A stretch of DNA of 44,711 bases from an uncultured Collinsella sp. (GTDB taxonomy: Bacteria; Actinomycetota; Coriobacteriia; Coriobacteriales; Coriobacteriaceae): positions 1-44,711 of the forward strand of contig CAUDVX010000011.1 of assembly GCA_958452935.1 (NCBI GenBank). The letters are read 5' to 3'. Below the pieces are notes generated by a model. That model ran no database searches. It saw only the letters and a list, made by a program, of their open reading frames with translations, and was not told the origin of the DNA. The translations under genes were made by a program, and so were the position numbers. This document shows, piece by piece, positions 7,878 through 16,010 of this stretch. Every line of letters starts with the position of its first letter. The first letter of the stretch is position 1.

Positions 7878-10757
7878 ATGTCTGGTTCTTCTATCGTTAT
7901 CCGCGGCGCGCGCGAGCATAACCTGCGCGATATCGATGTTTCCATTCCGCGTGACCAGCTCGTGGTCATAACCGGTCTTTCCGGATCGGGCAAGAGCTCA
8001 CTGGCGTTCGATACCATCTATGCCGAGGGCCAGCGCCGTTACGTCGAGAGCCTTTCGAGCTATGCGCGTCAGTTTTTGGGCCAGATGGACAAGCCCGATC
8101 TGGACTCGATTGACGGCCTGTCACCGGCTGTGTCGATCGATCAGAAGACGACGTCCAAAAACCCACGCTCGACGGTGGGCACCGTAACAGAGATTTACGA
8201 CTATCTGCGTCTGCTGTTTGCTCGCGTGGGAACGCCACACTGTCCTGAGTGTGGTCGTGTCATCGAGCGTCAGACGACCGATCAGGTCGCCGATAAGGTG
8301 CTGGCGGCGGGGGAGGGCCGCCGCGCGTTTGTGTTGGCGCCGGTGGTTCGTGGACGCAAGGGAGAATATGCCAAGCTGTTTGAGGACCTGCGTGCGGAGG
8401 GCTTTAGCCGTGTGCGCGTCGACGGCGAGGTGCGCTCGCTTGACGACCCTATCGACCTGGACAAGAAGTTCAAACACGACATTGAGGTCGTGGTCGACCG
8501 TATCGTGATTCGAGAGAACTCCCTGGGTCGCATTGCCGAGTCCGTTGAGCAGGCGACGGCACTGGCGCACGGTAACGTGAACGTGTACATGCTGCCCGAC
8601 CGCGACGCTCCCGAGGGAACCGAGGGCGAGCTGCTGGAGTATTCGCTGGCACTGGCGTGCCCGGAGCACGGGCATTCCATCGACGACCTGCAGCCGCGCG
8701 ATTTCTCGTTCAACGCGCCCTATGGTGCGTGTCCCGAGTGCGATGGTCTGGGCTTTAAAAAGACAGTCGATGCCGAGGCGCTGATTGAAGACCCCTCAAA
8801 GTCGATTGCCGACGGAGTCTTTGGCAGCCTGTTCGGCAATTCCAACTATTATCCGCAGATTTTTGCCGCGGTCTGTAAACACTTTAAGGTGAGTGCCGAT
8901 ACGCCATGGGAGGAACTGCCCCCGCGGGTGCGTCGTGCGTTTTTGGATGGCATGGGCGACACGAAGATTTCGGTCGACTATCAAAAGCTCGATGGGCGCC
9001 GCAGCCAGTGGGACACTAAGTTCTCGGGCGTGCGCAACATCCTGTACGAGCGCTACAACGAGACGACGAACGAGAACACCAGGGCTCGCTTGGAGAAATA
9101 CATTCGCGAAGAGCCATGCTCGAGCTGTCACGGTGCTCGCCTGCGTCCCGAGATGCTTGCCGTCACCGTGGGCGGCAAGTCCATTTACGATGTCTGCTGT
9201 CTGTCGTGTCGCGAGTCGCTCGAGTTTTTTGAGGGCCTGGAGCTTACCGAACGTCAGCAGTTTATCGGCGGGCGCATTGTCAAGGAAATCCTGGAGCGCC
9301 TGCGTTTTCTGGTCGATGTCGGACTCGACTATCTGACGCTCGATCGCGCCTCGGCGACGCTTTCCGGCGGCGAGGCGCAGCGCATTCGCCTGGCAACGCA
9401 GATCGGTGCCGGCCTCATGGGCGTTCTGTACATTCTGGACGAGCCGTCGATTGGCCTTCACCAACGCGACAACGAGCGCCTGATCAAGACGCTCGAGCGC
9501 TTGCGCGATATCGGTAATACCGTTATCGTCGTCGAGCACGACGAAGATACAATTCGCGCTGCAGACTACGTGATCGATATGGGTCCCGGTGCGGGCGTTA
9601 ACGGCGGACACGTGGTCGCCGCGGGAACGCCTGCCGATATCATGGCATGCCCCGATTCCATGACGGGTGCCTATTTGACCGGCAAGCGGATGATCCGCGT
9701 GCCCGATGAGCGCCGCAAGCCCGGCCGCGGCTGTCTTAAGATCACGGGTGCCCGCGCTAATAACCTCAAAAACGTTACCGCCAAGATTGAGTTCGGTACG
9801 CTCACGGTCGTTACCGGTGTTTCGGGATCGGGCAAGAGCTCCCTGGTCACCGATACGATTGCGCCCGCGCTTACGAATGCCATCCATCGTTCGACGCGTC
9901 CCGTGGGGCCGTACAAGAAGATTGAGGGCATTGAGTGCATCGATAAAGTAATCGATATCGACCAGTCACCGATCGGTCGCACGCCGCGCTCGAACCCTGC
10001 GACCTATATTGGCCTGTGGGATGATCTGCGTGCGCTATTTGCAAGCACGCCGGAGTCGAAGGCGCGCGGCTACTCGCCGGGACGTTTCTCCTTTAACGTA
10101 AGCGGCGGTCGCTGCGAGGCGTGCAAAGGCGATGGCCAGATCAAGATCGAGATGCACTTCCTTCCAGATATCTATGTCCCCTGTGAGGTATGTGGCGGCA
10201 AGCGCTATAACCGCGAGACACTCGAGGTTACCTACCGCGGCAAGACAATCTCGGACGTGCTCGACATGAGTGTCACCGAAGCACTGGCTTTCTTTGGGAA
10301 TATCCCGCAGATTAAGCGCAAACTGCAGACCCTATATGACGTGGGTCTGGGCTACGTGAGCTTGGGCCAGCCGGCAACGACGCTTTCGGGTGGCGAGGCG
10401 CAGCGCGTGAAGCTCGCCAAGGAGCTTCATCGCCGTCAGACAGGCAAGACGTTCTACATTTTGGACGAGCCCACAACCGGCCTCCATTTTGAGGATGTTC
10501 GCCAGCTGCTCGACGTGTTGCAACGCCTGGTCGATGCGGGCAACACGGTTCTGGTGATCGAGCACAACCTTGATGTCATCAAGGTTGCCGACCGCCTGAT
10601 CGATATGGGTCCCGAGGGCGGCAATGGCGGCGGAACCGTCGTGGTCTCAGGCACGCCGGAGCAAGTCGCGGCATGTTCGCAGAGCTACACGGGCAAGTTC
10701 TTGGCGCCGTTGCTCAAGCGTGACCGTGAGCGTCAGGCGCAGCTCGACGCGCAGTAA
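7878..10757 (+). CDS. uvrA: UvrABC excinuclease subunit A
   Basis: UvrA is the damage-sensing ABC ATPase of nucleotide excision repair. It acts as a dimer that delivers UvrB to lesions. The 959-residue length matches the family. Two ABC modules are visible. The first has Walker A GLSGSGKSS, a CPEC zinc-binding insertion, a second CPEC pair, and signature LSGGEAQRIRLA. The second has GVSGSGKSS, the paired-cysteine zinc module (CEACKGDG...CEVCGGKRY) and LSGGEAQRVKLA, then ILDEPTTGLH. ATG 7878 follows AGGAGGCAAGG. It is divergent from mrp, so it has its own promoter in the 259-base gap, but no strong promoter pair stands out there. Confidence 0.97.
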   Translation: MSGSSIVIRGAREHNLRDIDVSIPRDQLVVITGLSGSGKSSLAFDTIYAEGQRRYVESLSSYARQFLGQMDKPDLDSIDGLSPAVSIDQKTTSKNPRSTVGTVTEIYDYLRLLFARVGTPHCPECGRVIERQTTDQVADKVLAAGEGRRAFVLAPVVRGRKGEYAKLFEDLRAEGFSRVRVDGEVRSLDDPIDLDKKFKHDIEVVVDRIVIRENSLGRIAESVEQATALAHGNVNVYMLPDRDAPEGTEGELLEYSLALACPEHGHSIDDLQPRDFSFNAPYGACPECDGLGFKKTVDAEALIEDPSKSIADGVFGSLFGNSNYYPQIFAAVCKHFKVSADTPWEELPPRVRRAFLDGMGDTKISVDYQKLDGRRSQWDTKFSGVRNILYERYNETTNENTRARLEKYIREEPCSSCHGARLRPEMLAVTVGGKSIYDVCCLSCRESLEFFEGLELTERQQFIGGRIVKEILERLRFLVDVGLDYLTLDRASATLSGGEAQRIRLATQIGAGLMGVLYILDEPSIGLHQRDNERLIKTLERLRDIGNTVIVVEHDEDTIRAADYVIDMGPGAGVNGGHVVAAGTPADIMACPDSMTGAYLTGKRMIRVPDERRKPGRGCLKITGARANNLKNVTAKIEFGTLTVVTGVSGSGKSSLVTDTIAPALTNAIHRSTRPVGPYKKIEGIECIDKVIDIDQSPIGRTPRSNPATYIGLWDDLRALFASTPESKARGYSPGRFSFNVSGGRCEACKGDGQIKIEMHFLPDIYVPCEVCGGKRYNRETLEVTYRGKTISDVLDMSVTEALAFFGNIPQIKRKLQTLYDVGLGYVSLGQPATTLSGGEAQRVKLAKELHRRQTGKTFYILDEPTTGLHFEDVRQLLDVLQRLVDAGNTVLVIEHNLDVIKVADRLIDMGPEGGNGGGTVVVSGTPEQVAACSQSYTGKFLAPLLKRDRERQAQLDAQ

Positions 10758-10777
10758 AGAGACGCTGTAGTACCGAC

Positions 10778-10812
10778 GCGCCACCGATTCCTTCTGATTC
10801 GGTGGCGCTTCT
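10778..10812 (+). terminator. Intrinsic terminator after uvrA
   Basis: GCGCCACCGA (10778-10787) pairs perfectly with TCGGTGGCGC (10799-10808) across an 11-base loop. The following sequence is TTCTGT, a poor T-run. It closes uvrA before the ybaK promoter region. Confidence 0.65.
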
Positions 10813-10847
10813 GTGTGTCGAGATGGCATATGCGGCGGAATTGGCCC

Positions 10848-10853
10848 TATACT
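10848..10853 (+). promoter_or_regulatory. Candidate -10 box of ybaK-murJ-uvrC
   Basis: TATACT lies 38 bases before the ybaK start and just after the uvrA terminator, in a plausible position for a promoter. There is no good -35 at 16-18 bases. Confidence 0.35.
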
Positions 10854-10890
10854 TAATCCTTGCGTCGCTCTGCGAGGGAAAGGATGTGCC

Positions 10891-11391
10891 ATGGCAAAGG
10901 CTGTTAAGACGCCAAAAACCAATGCGATGCGCGAGCTGGAAAGCGCCGGCATCTCCTATGTTCTCCATACATACGAAGACGATGGCGACGAATCGTCGGG
11001 GCTGGGCGTCGCGATTTCCGAGCAGCTTGGCGAGGAGCCCGGTCAGGGATTTAAGACCCTGGTCTGCACGACGCCGTCCAACGACCATGTCGTGTGCTGC
11101 ATTCCCGTTGCCGACGAGCTTGACCTCAAGGCCGCCGCGCGTGCCGCAGGCGAAAAGTCGCTGACCATGACGCATGTCAAAGATTTGCTTGCCGCGACGG
11201 GGTATGTCCGCGGCGGTTGCAGCCCGGTCGGTATGAAAAAACGCTTCCGGACGCTGATCGATGAGACATGCGTCCTTTGGGATACCATTTTTATCTCGGG
11301 TGGCAAGCGCGGCTATCAGCTTGAGCTTGCTCCCGATGACTTAGTTGCATTTTGCGGGGCGACGGTTGCCCCGATCACGAGAGAGGACTGA
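10891..11391 (+). CDS. ybaK: YbaK/EbsC family Cys-tRNA(Pro) deacylase
   Basis: The 166-residue protein belongs to the YbaK/ProX editing-domain family, which hydrolyses mischarged Cys-tRNA(Pro) in trans. The family pattern is visible: KTLVCT early, a central AAGEKSLTMTHVKDL segment carrying the conserved Lys, GYVRGGCSPVGMKK, and the C-terminal ISGGKRGYQLELAPDDL. ATG 10891 follows GGGAAAGGA at suitable spacing. An upstream in-frame start at 10813 would overlap the uvrA terminator. The murJ start follows 3 bases after the stop, so these genes form an operon. Confidence 0.9.
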   Translation: MAKAVKTPKTNAMRELESAGISYVLHTYEDDGDESSGLGVAISEQLGEEPGQGFKTLVCTTPSNDHVVCCIPVADELDLKAAARAAGEKSLTMTHVKDLLAATGYVRGGCSPVGMKKRFRTLIDETCVLWDTIFISGGKRGYQLELAPDDLVAFCGATVAPITRED

Positions 11392-11394
11392 GCG

Positions 11395-13698
11395 ATGCCG
11401 CAGGAAGAATCAAAGCGCGGAGCTCACTTTGCAAAAGGGTCGGCTCCTCAGACGCCCGCGCCCGAGGCCGCTTCGTTCGATAACGAGATTCGAAACGCTT
11501 GGTCCGCTGCCGCTGACCCGGGCGAGACGGCCGTGTACTTGCGTGCCGCCGGTGCCGGCACGGCGCTTCCCCGTACGGTTCTTTCTTCGGCTCGTCCCGA
11601 TGAGACGGCTGTCTTTTTGGCCGCCGCTCAATCGAGCGCCAGCGTGAAGCCGATCGCCTCCGAGGCTCCTCGTGTGCCGCGTCCCGATGAGACGGCGGTG
11701 TTTTTGATGGCAGCCCAGGGAAAGAGCACACCGCAGAGCGCTCCTGCCGCTCGTTCCGCCAAGCCCGCGGCTCATGATGATGACGAACCGCTTCTTTCGG
11801 ATGACGAATGGTCGCCGCTTGGTTCGACCGATCCCGTCGAGGGCGTGGCCATCGACGGTGATGACGATTGGGACCCTCTGTCGTTTTCCGTCCGAACCGT
11901 CGCCGCCAAAGAAGTTGACACGGTGTTTGGCGACCATGCCATATTCGATGATGATGCCGTATCCGGTAACAACATGCCGAACAGCGATGACGCCGCGCCT
12001 GCTGATGACGCCGTTTTGGTTGACGATCCCTTTGCGATGACCGGCTCCTTTACCGTCGTGGACGATTTGCCGCCACAAGATGAGGTTCATGAGGGCTCTC
12101 AGGACGACGTAGACGATATGGGTTCGTCGGACTACTCCACGGTTGGTCGTTCTGCTGGCCTCATGACCGTGCTGACCATCGTGTCGCGCGTCACCGGGTT
12201 TATCCGCACGTGGGCCATGGCGGCCGCCATCGGCATGTCACTGCTCTCGTCCTCCTATCAGGTTGCCAACAACCTGCCCAACATGCTCTACGAGCTCGTG
12301 ATGGGCGGCATGCTCGTTACGGCGTTTTTGCCGGTGTATATGGGCGTGAGGCGCGAGCAGGGCCGCGAGGCATCGAACGAGTATGTCGGCAACCTGCTCG
12401 GTATTCTGCTTCTGGTGCTAGGCGGTATCTCGCTGCTGGGCACCGTGTTTGCTCCCGGCTTTATTTGGACGCAGTCGTTCCTTTCGGGTAATGGCGACAG
12501 CATGGATACCGCTGCGTTCATGTTCCGCTTCTTTGCTATCCAAATTCTGTTTTATGGCTTGGGCTCGGTGTTCTCGGGTGTTCTCAACGCACACCGCGAC
12601 TACTTCTGGTCGACGTTTGCCCCGGTTCTCAACAATGTCATCGTCATCGCCAGCTTTATGGGCTTTGCTCCCGTGTCTGCACAATTCGGTGAGCGTGCCG
12701 GCATCATTCTTATTGCAGCCGGAACGACCTTTGGCGTCTTTGTTCAGATGGCATGTCAGATCCCCGCGCTCGGCAAGCACGGCGTGCATCCTCATATCCA
12801 TATCGACTTTAAGGATCCCGCGCTGCGACAGACGATTGCGCTTGGTATCCCGACGCTGCTCGCCACGGTGTGCATGTTTGTCTCGACTTCCATTACCAAT
12901 GCCGCCGCGCTGGTGGTGCAGCCCGAGACCGGCCCTTCCGTCATCGCATATGCGCGCCTGTGGTACACGCTGCCCTATGCGCTGATCGCTGCCTCGCTTT
13001 CGACGGCACTCTATACCGAACTCTCTCACGATGCACAGGAGAAGGATTACGACAGCGTCCGCACGGGCATTTCGCGCGGTGTCGCCCAGATGCTCTTCTT
13101 CCTGATTCCGTTTGCGATGTACCTGATCGTCTTCGCCCGTCCACTCAACATGATCTACTGCGCCGGCAAGTTCGATGAATCCGGTGTGGCGCTGGTGTCG
13201 GAGTTCCTTATCTATCTGGCACTTTCCCTGCCGCTCTACGGCGTGGTCGTGCTGATGCAGAAGAGCTTCTCGGCCCTGCTCGATATGAAACCTTATAGCC
13301 GCTATTGCCTGTACTCCGCTATCGGTCAGGCCGGTTCGGTGCTGCTGTTTGGCGTGGTGCTGGGCTACGGTATGCCGGCAATTGCGCTTTCGTACGTCGT
13401 TGACTACGTGGTCTTGGTCGGATGCTCGCTGTGGTGGCTGCGCCGTCGTCTACATGGCCTTCAGGTCAAGTCTATCCTGCACGGCGGTTTCTTCGGCCTG
13501 TTGTTCGGTGGCTTGGGCGCTGCCGCGGGCGCCGGCGTCATGTGGGCACTTGAGCACTTTGTCGGAATGCTTGGCAGCTCGATCCTCATTACCCTGGGCT
13601 ACGTTTGTGTTGCAGGCGTCGTCTCGCTCGCCGTGACTTTTGGCCTTGCCTTCGTCTTTAAGATGCCCGAGGTCTCGGCGCTGCTTCGTCGCAAGTAG
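11395..13698 (+). CDS. murJ: Lipid II flippase MurJ with long N-terminal tail
   Basis: MurJ (MviN) moves lipid-linked peptidoglycan precursor across the membrane. The 767-residue product has an unusual hydrophilic N-terminal tail of about 240 residues. It is rich in Pro and Ala early and in Asp later, and carries three repeats of (D/G)ETAV(F/Y)L. The membrane core begins near SAGLMTVLTIVSRVTGFIR with the family NNLPNMLYELVMGG. A chain of hydrophobic segments runs to about residue 760, consistent with the usual 14 helices. ATG 11395 lies 3 bases after the ybaK stop and GAGAGG serves as ribosome site. uvrC begins immediately after the stop. The tail has no counterpart in textbook MurJ and may be a regulatory platform. 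Confidence 0.93.
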   Translation: MPQEESKRGAHFAKGSAPQTPAPEAASFDNEIRNAWSAAADPGETAVYLRAAGAGTALPRTVLSSARPDETAVFLAAAQSSASVKPIASEAPRVPRPDETAVFLMAAQGKSTPQSAPAARSAKPAAHDDDEPLLSDDEWSPLGSTDPVEGVAIDGDDDWDPLSFSVRTVAAKEVDTVFGDHAIFDDDAVSGNNMPNSDDAAPADDAVLVDDPFAMTGSFTVVDDLPPQDEVHEGSQDDVDDMGSSDYSTVGRSAGLMTVLTIVSRVTGFIRTWAMAAAIGMSLLSSSYQVANNLPNMLYELVMGGMLVTAFLPVYMGVRREQGREASNEYVGNLLGILLLVLGGISLLGTVFAPGFIWTQSFLSGNGDSMDTAAFMFRFFAIQILFYGLGSVFSGVLNAHRDYFWSTFAPVLNNVIVIASFMGFAPVSAQFGERAGIILIAAGTTFGVFVQMACQIPALGKHGVHPHIHIDFKDPALRQTIALGIPTLLATVCMFVSTSITNAAALVVQPETGPSVIAYARLWYTLPYALIAASLSTALYTELSHDAQEKDYDSVRTGISRGVAQMLFFLIPFAMYLIVFARPLNMIYCAGKFDESGVALVSEFLIYLALSLPLYGVVVLMQKSFSALLDMKPYSRYCLYSAIGQAGSVLLFGVVLGYGMPAIALSYVVDYVVLVGCSLWWLRRRLHGLQVKSILHGGFFGLLFGGLGAAAGAGVMWALEHFVGMLGSSILITLGYVCVAGVVSLAVTFGLAFVFKMPEVSALLRRK
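11518..11715 (+). repeat. Triple ETAVF/Y motif in the MurJ tail
   Basis: Three near-identical peptide motifs occur in the murJ tail: GETAVYLRAA, PDETAVFLAAAQ and PDETAVFLMAAQ. Their threonines are residues 45, 71 and 100 (codons at 11527, 11605 and 11692). Spacing is 26 and 29 residues and the intervening sequence is unconserved low-complexity. This pattern is what linear binding or phosphorylation motifs look like. Confidence 0.8.
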
Positions 13699-15645
13699 GT
13701 GCGTGTGGCAGGTCACGACAACATTCCAACACTTGCCGAACAGGTTTCGCGCGTTCCCACGCAACCCGGCTGCTACCTTTGGAAAGATGCCAAGGGCGAT
13801 GTCATCTATGTGGGCAAGGCAAAAAACTTGCGTGCCCGTATGCGTCAATACGTGACGCTGCAGGACGAGCGTCAAAAGATCCCGCTCATGATGCAGCTGG
13901 TGGCGAGCTTCGACTATATCGTGGTGGAGACCGAGCACGAGGCATTGGTGCTCGAGCGCAATCTGATTGGCCAGTACCATCCGTACTTTAACGTCGATCT
14001 CAAAGATGATAAAAGCTATCCCTTTATCGCCATTACCAAGAGCGACTTGTTTCCGGCTATTAAATACACGCGAGAGCGTCATAAACCGGGAACGCGCTAT
14101 TTTGGCCCCTATACCGATAGCCGTGCGGCGCGTGAGACCATCGATACGCTACGCAAGGTTATTCCTATTTGCTCGGCATCCTGTGCGGAATGGCGCCGCT
14201 GCCGCCGCATCGTCGAATCTCATAAGGGCGAAGAAGACATCGTCAATATGATTTGCGCGCAAAACGGGCGTCCCTGCTTTGACTACCATGTCGGGCGCGG
14301 GCCGGGCGCATGCGTCGGTGCGATTTCCCCTGCCGACTATGCCAAGAACGTCAAGCGTGTCGAACGTTTCTTGTCGGGCCATCGCAAGGATGTCGTCGAC
14401 GAGCTTACGTCCGAGATGACAGAGGCAGCCGAGACGCTCGATTTTGAGCGTGCGGCTCGCGTCAAGCGTCGCCTGGAAGTCATTAGGGGCCTGGACGATC
14501 GCCAACAGGTCGTTTTTCCATCAAGCGTCGATATCGACGTCATCGGCTTCTATCGCGAAGAGACTATCTCTGCCGCCTGTGTCTTTGTCGTTCGCGAGGG
14601 CCGAACGGTTCGAACTTGTGAGTTCATCCTCGATAAAGGCCTGGATGTCGACGAGGAAGAGCTTCAATCTGGCTTTCTTAAGCGCTATTACGACGAGACG
14701 GCTGATATTCCAGCCGAGATCAATCTCTCTGTCGAGCTTGAGGATGCCGAAGCGTTGGGGGAGTGGCTTGCGGGCAAGCGAGAACGCTCTTGCCATCTCC
14801 ATAGGCCACAGCGCGGCGAAAAGCACCGCCTGCTCGATATGGCTTCCAAAAATGCGCGCCATGCCCTCATGCGCTACATGATGCGCACGGGGTATGCTGA
14901 TGATCGCACCAATCAGGCGCTCCTGGAGCTCGAAAGCGCGCTGGCGCTGCCTGCGCCGCCGTTGCGCATCGAGTGCTTTGATATCTCGACGTTGCACGGC
15001 ACCTTTACCGTCGCTTCGATGGTGGTATTTACCAACGGCCGTGCCGACAAGGGCCAGTATCGTCGCTTTAAAATTCAGGCCGAATTGGACGAGGCGAACG
15101 ACTTCGTATCGATGTCCGAGGTTCTGGGGCGTCGCTATGCTCCCGAGCGCATGGCGGACGAGCGCTTTGGCTCGCGCCCCGATTTGCTCGTAGTCGATGG
15201 CGGCAAGCCGCAATTGACCGCTGCAATTAAGCAACTCGAGGCACTCGGTCTCGATATACCAGTTTGTGGCTTGGCAAAGGCCGATGAGGAGGTTTTCGTG
15301 CCGTGGGACGAGACTCCCGTCGTGCTGCCGACCGGCTCCGCTTCGCTTTATCTGATCAAGCAGGTTCGCGATGAATCCCACCGATTTGCGATTACCTTCC
15401 ACCGCGAGTTGCGCGATAAGGCTATGACGGTTTCGGTGCTTGACGACGTTCCGGGCGTGGGACCCACCAGAAAACGTGCCATTATGCGCCATTTTGGCTC
15501 GATGAAGCGTTTGCGCGCGGCAAGCGAGCAGGAGATTGCAGAAGTTCGAGGCGTTCCGGCCGATGTCGCCAAAGCGGTCCACGAGGCACTTGTTGCATGG
15601 AATGCCGAGCGCGCCCAGGCATCGGCCAACCGATCCGAAAACTAA
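13699..15645 (+). CDS. uvrC: UvrABC excinuclease subunit C
   Basis: UvrC makes the two incisions flanking a lesion once UvrB is loaded. The 648-residue protein has the N-terminal GIY-YIG nuclease domain (PGCYLWKD...VIYVGKAKNLRARM). A UVR domain (LDFERAARVKRRLEVI) binds UvrB, an RNase H-like nuclease domain begins at IECFDISTLHGTF, and a C-terminal helix-hairpin-helix pair starts at DDVPGVGPTRKRAI. Translation starts at GTG 13699, adjacent to the murJ TAG. A second GTG at 13705 is an alternative. It is the last gene before the sialic-acid island. In related genomes rapZ and whiA commonly follow uvrC, here displaced by about 11 kb. Confidence 0.96.
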   Translation: MRVAGHDNIPTLAEQVSRVPTQPGCYLWKDAKGDVIYVGKAKNLRARMRQYVTLQDERQKIPLMMQLVASFDYIVVETEHEALVLERNLIGQYHPYFNVDLKDDKSYPFIAITKSDLFPAIKYTRERHKPGTRYFGPYTDSRAARETIDTLRKVIPICSASCAEWRRCRRIVESHKGEEDIVNMICAQNGRPCFDYHVGRGPGACVGAISPADYAKNVKRVERFLSGHRKDVVDELTSEMTEAAETLDFERAARVKRRLEVIRGLDDRQQVVFPSSVDIDVIGFYREETISAACVFVVREGRTVRTCEFILDKGLDVDEEELQSGFLKRYYDETADIPAEINLSVELEDAEALGEWLAGKRERSCHLHRPQRGEKHRLLDMASKNARHALMRYMMRTGYADDRTNQALLELESALALPAPPLRIECFDISTLHGTFTVASMVVFTNGRADKGQYRRFKIQAELDEANDFVSMSEVLGRRYAPERMADERFGSRPDLLVVDGGKPQLTAAIKQLEALGLDIPVCGLAKADEEVFVPWDETPVVLPTGSASLYLIKQVRDESHRFAITFHRELRDKAMTVSVLDDVPGVGPTRKRAIMRHFGSMKRLRAASEQEIAEVRGVPADVAKAVHEALVAWNAERAQASANRSEN

Positions 15646-15738
15646 ACGCGCTTCTAAACAACTGATATACATGATTGGTCAATTTTCAATCATTTGTTTC
15701 GCGGTGATTACCTGCCGATTTCGGGTTTTATTAACGCT

Positions 15739-15747
15739 AAAACGTTT
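15739..15747. promoter_or_regulatory. AAAACGTT palindromic operator at the sialic-acid promoter
   Basis: TAAAACGTTT has an 8-base palindromic centre (AAACGTTT) with a central CG. It touches the first base of the -35 box of the sialic-acid operon. The same core AAAACGTT is found upstream of gap and at the oppA -35 box. The central-CG form is like LacI/CcpA-family operators. Confidence 0.45.
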
Positions 15748-15775
15748 GACTAGCCATGGTGAACAACACTGCTAT
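15746..15775 (+). promoter_or_regulatory. Promoter of the sialic-acid import operon
   Basis: TTGACT (15746-15751) and TGCTAT (15770-15775) are 18 bases apart. This would start a transcript near 15782, leaving a leader of about 230 nucleotides before the binding-protein gene. About 65 bases upstream an inverted repeat TGATTG-N9-CAATCA is also visible. The rest of the gap from 15646 to the promoter has no gene. Confidence 0.55.
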
Positions 15776-15810
15776 CCTGCGGGTTGACGAAGACTGATAT
15801 CTCACCTCGT

Positions 15811-15891
15811 CGATACATACTGTCTGTCGAATCATTTGTCAATGAATTCGGTGAACGGTAGTAAATACCGTTCAAGCGTATGTATGTATCG
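15811..15891 (+). promoter_or_regulatory. Predicted three-way-junction leader RNA of the sialic-acid operon
   Basis: Three nested helices can be drawn by eye in the 5' leader. P1 is CGATACATAC (15811-15820) with GTATGTATCG (15882-15891). P2 is 15828-15836 with 15841-15850 around a TGTC loop and one bulged A. P3 is TGAACGGTA (15852-15860) with TACCGTTCA (15866-15874) around GTAAA. Together they form a closed three-way junction like many riboswitch aptamers. Further downstream a GGGGGCA/TGCTCCC stem precedes the ribosome site. Alternatively P3 may be a DNA operator. No known riboswitch class was recognised. Confidence 0.45.
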
Positions 15892-16010
15892 GTCGCCGAG
15901 CGCGGCACCTCAGTTGGGTTCGTCGGTAGGTAAGGTATATATCGTCCGCAAGTTGCGCGGGGGCAAGTCTAGGTGCTCCCGGGTAAGATTCTCTATTGAT
16001 AGGAGAAGAC

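Noticed and set aside
9765..9776. AAAACGTT inside uvrA
   Set aside because: It lies within coding sequence (Leu-Lys-Asn-Val-Thr codons) and has no dyad extension or promoter nearby, so it is taken as chance and as a caution on the motif.
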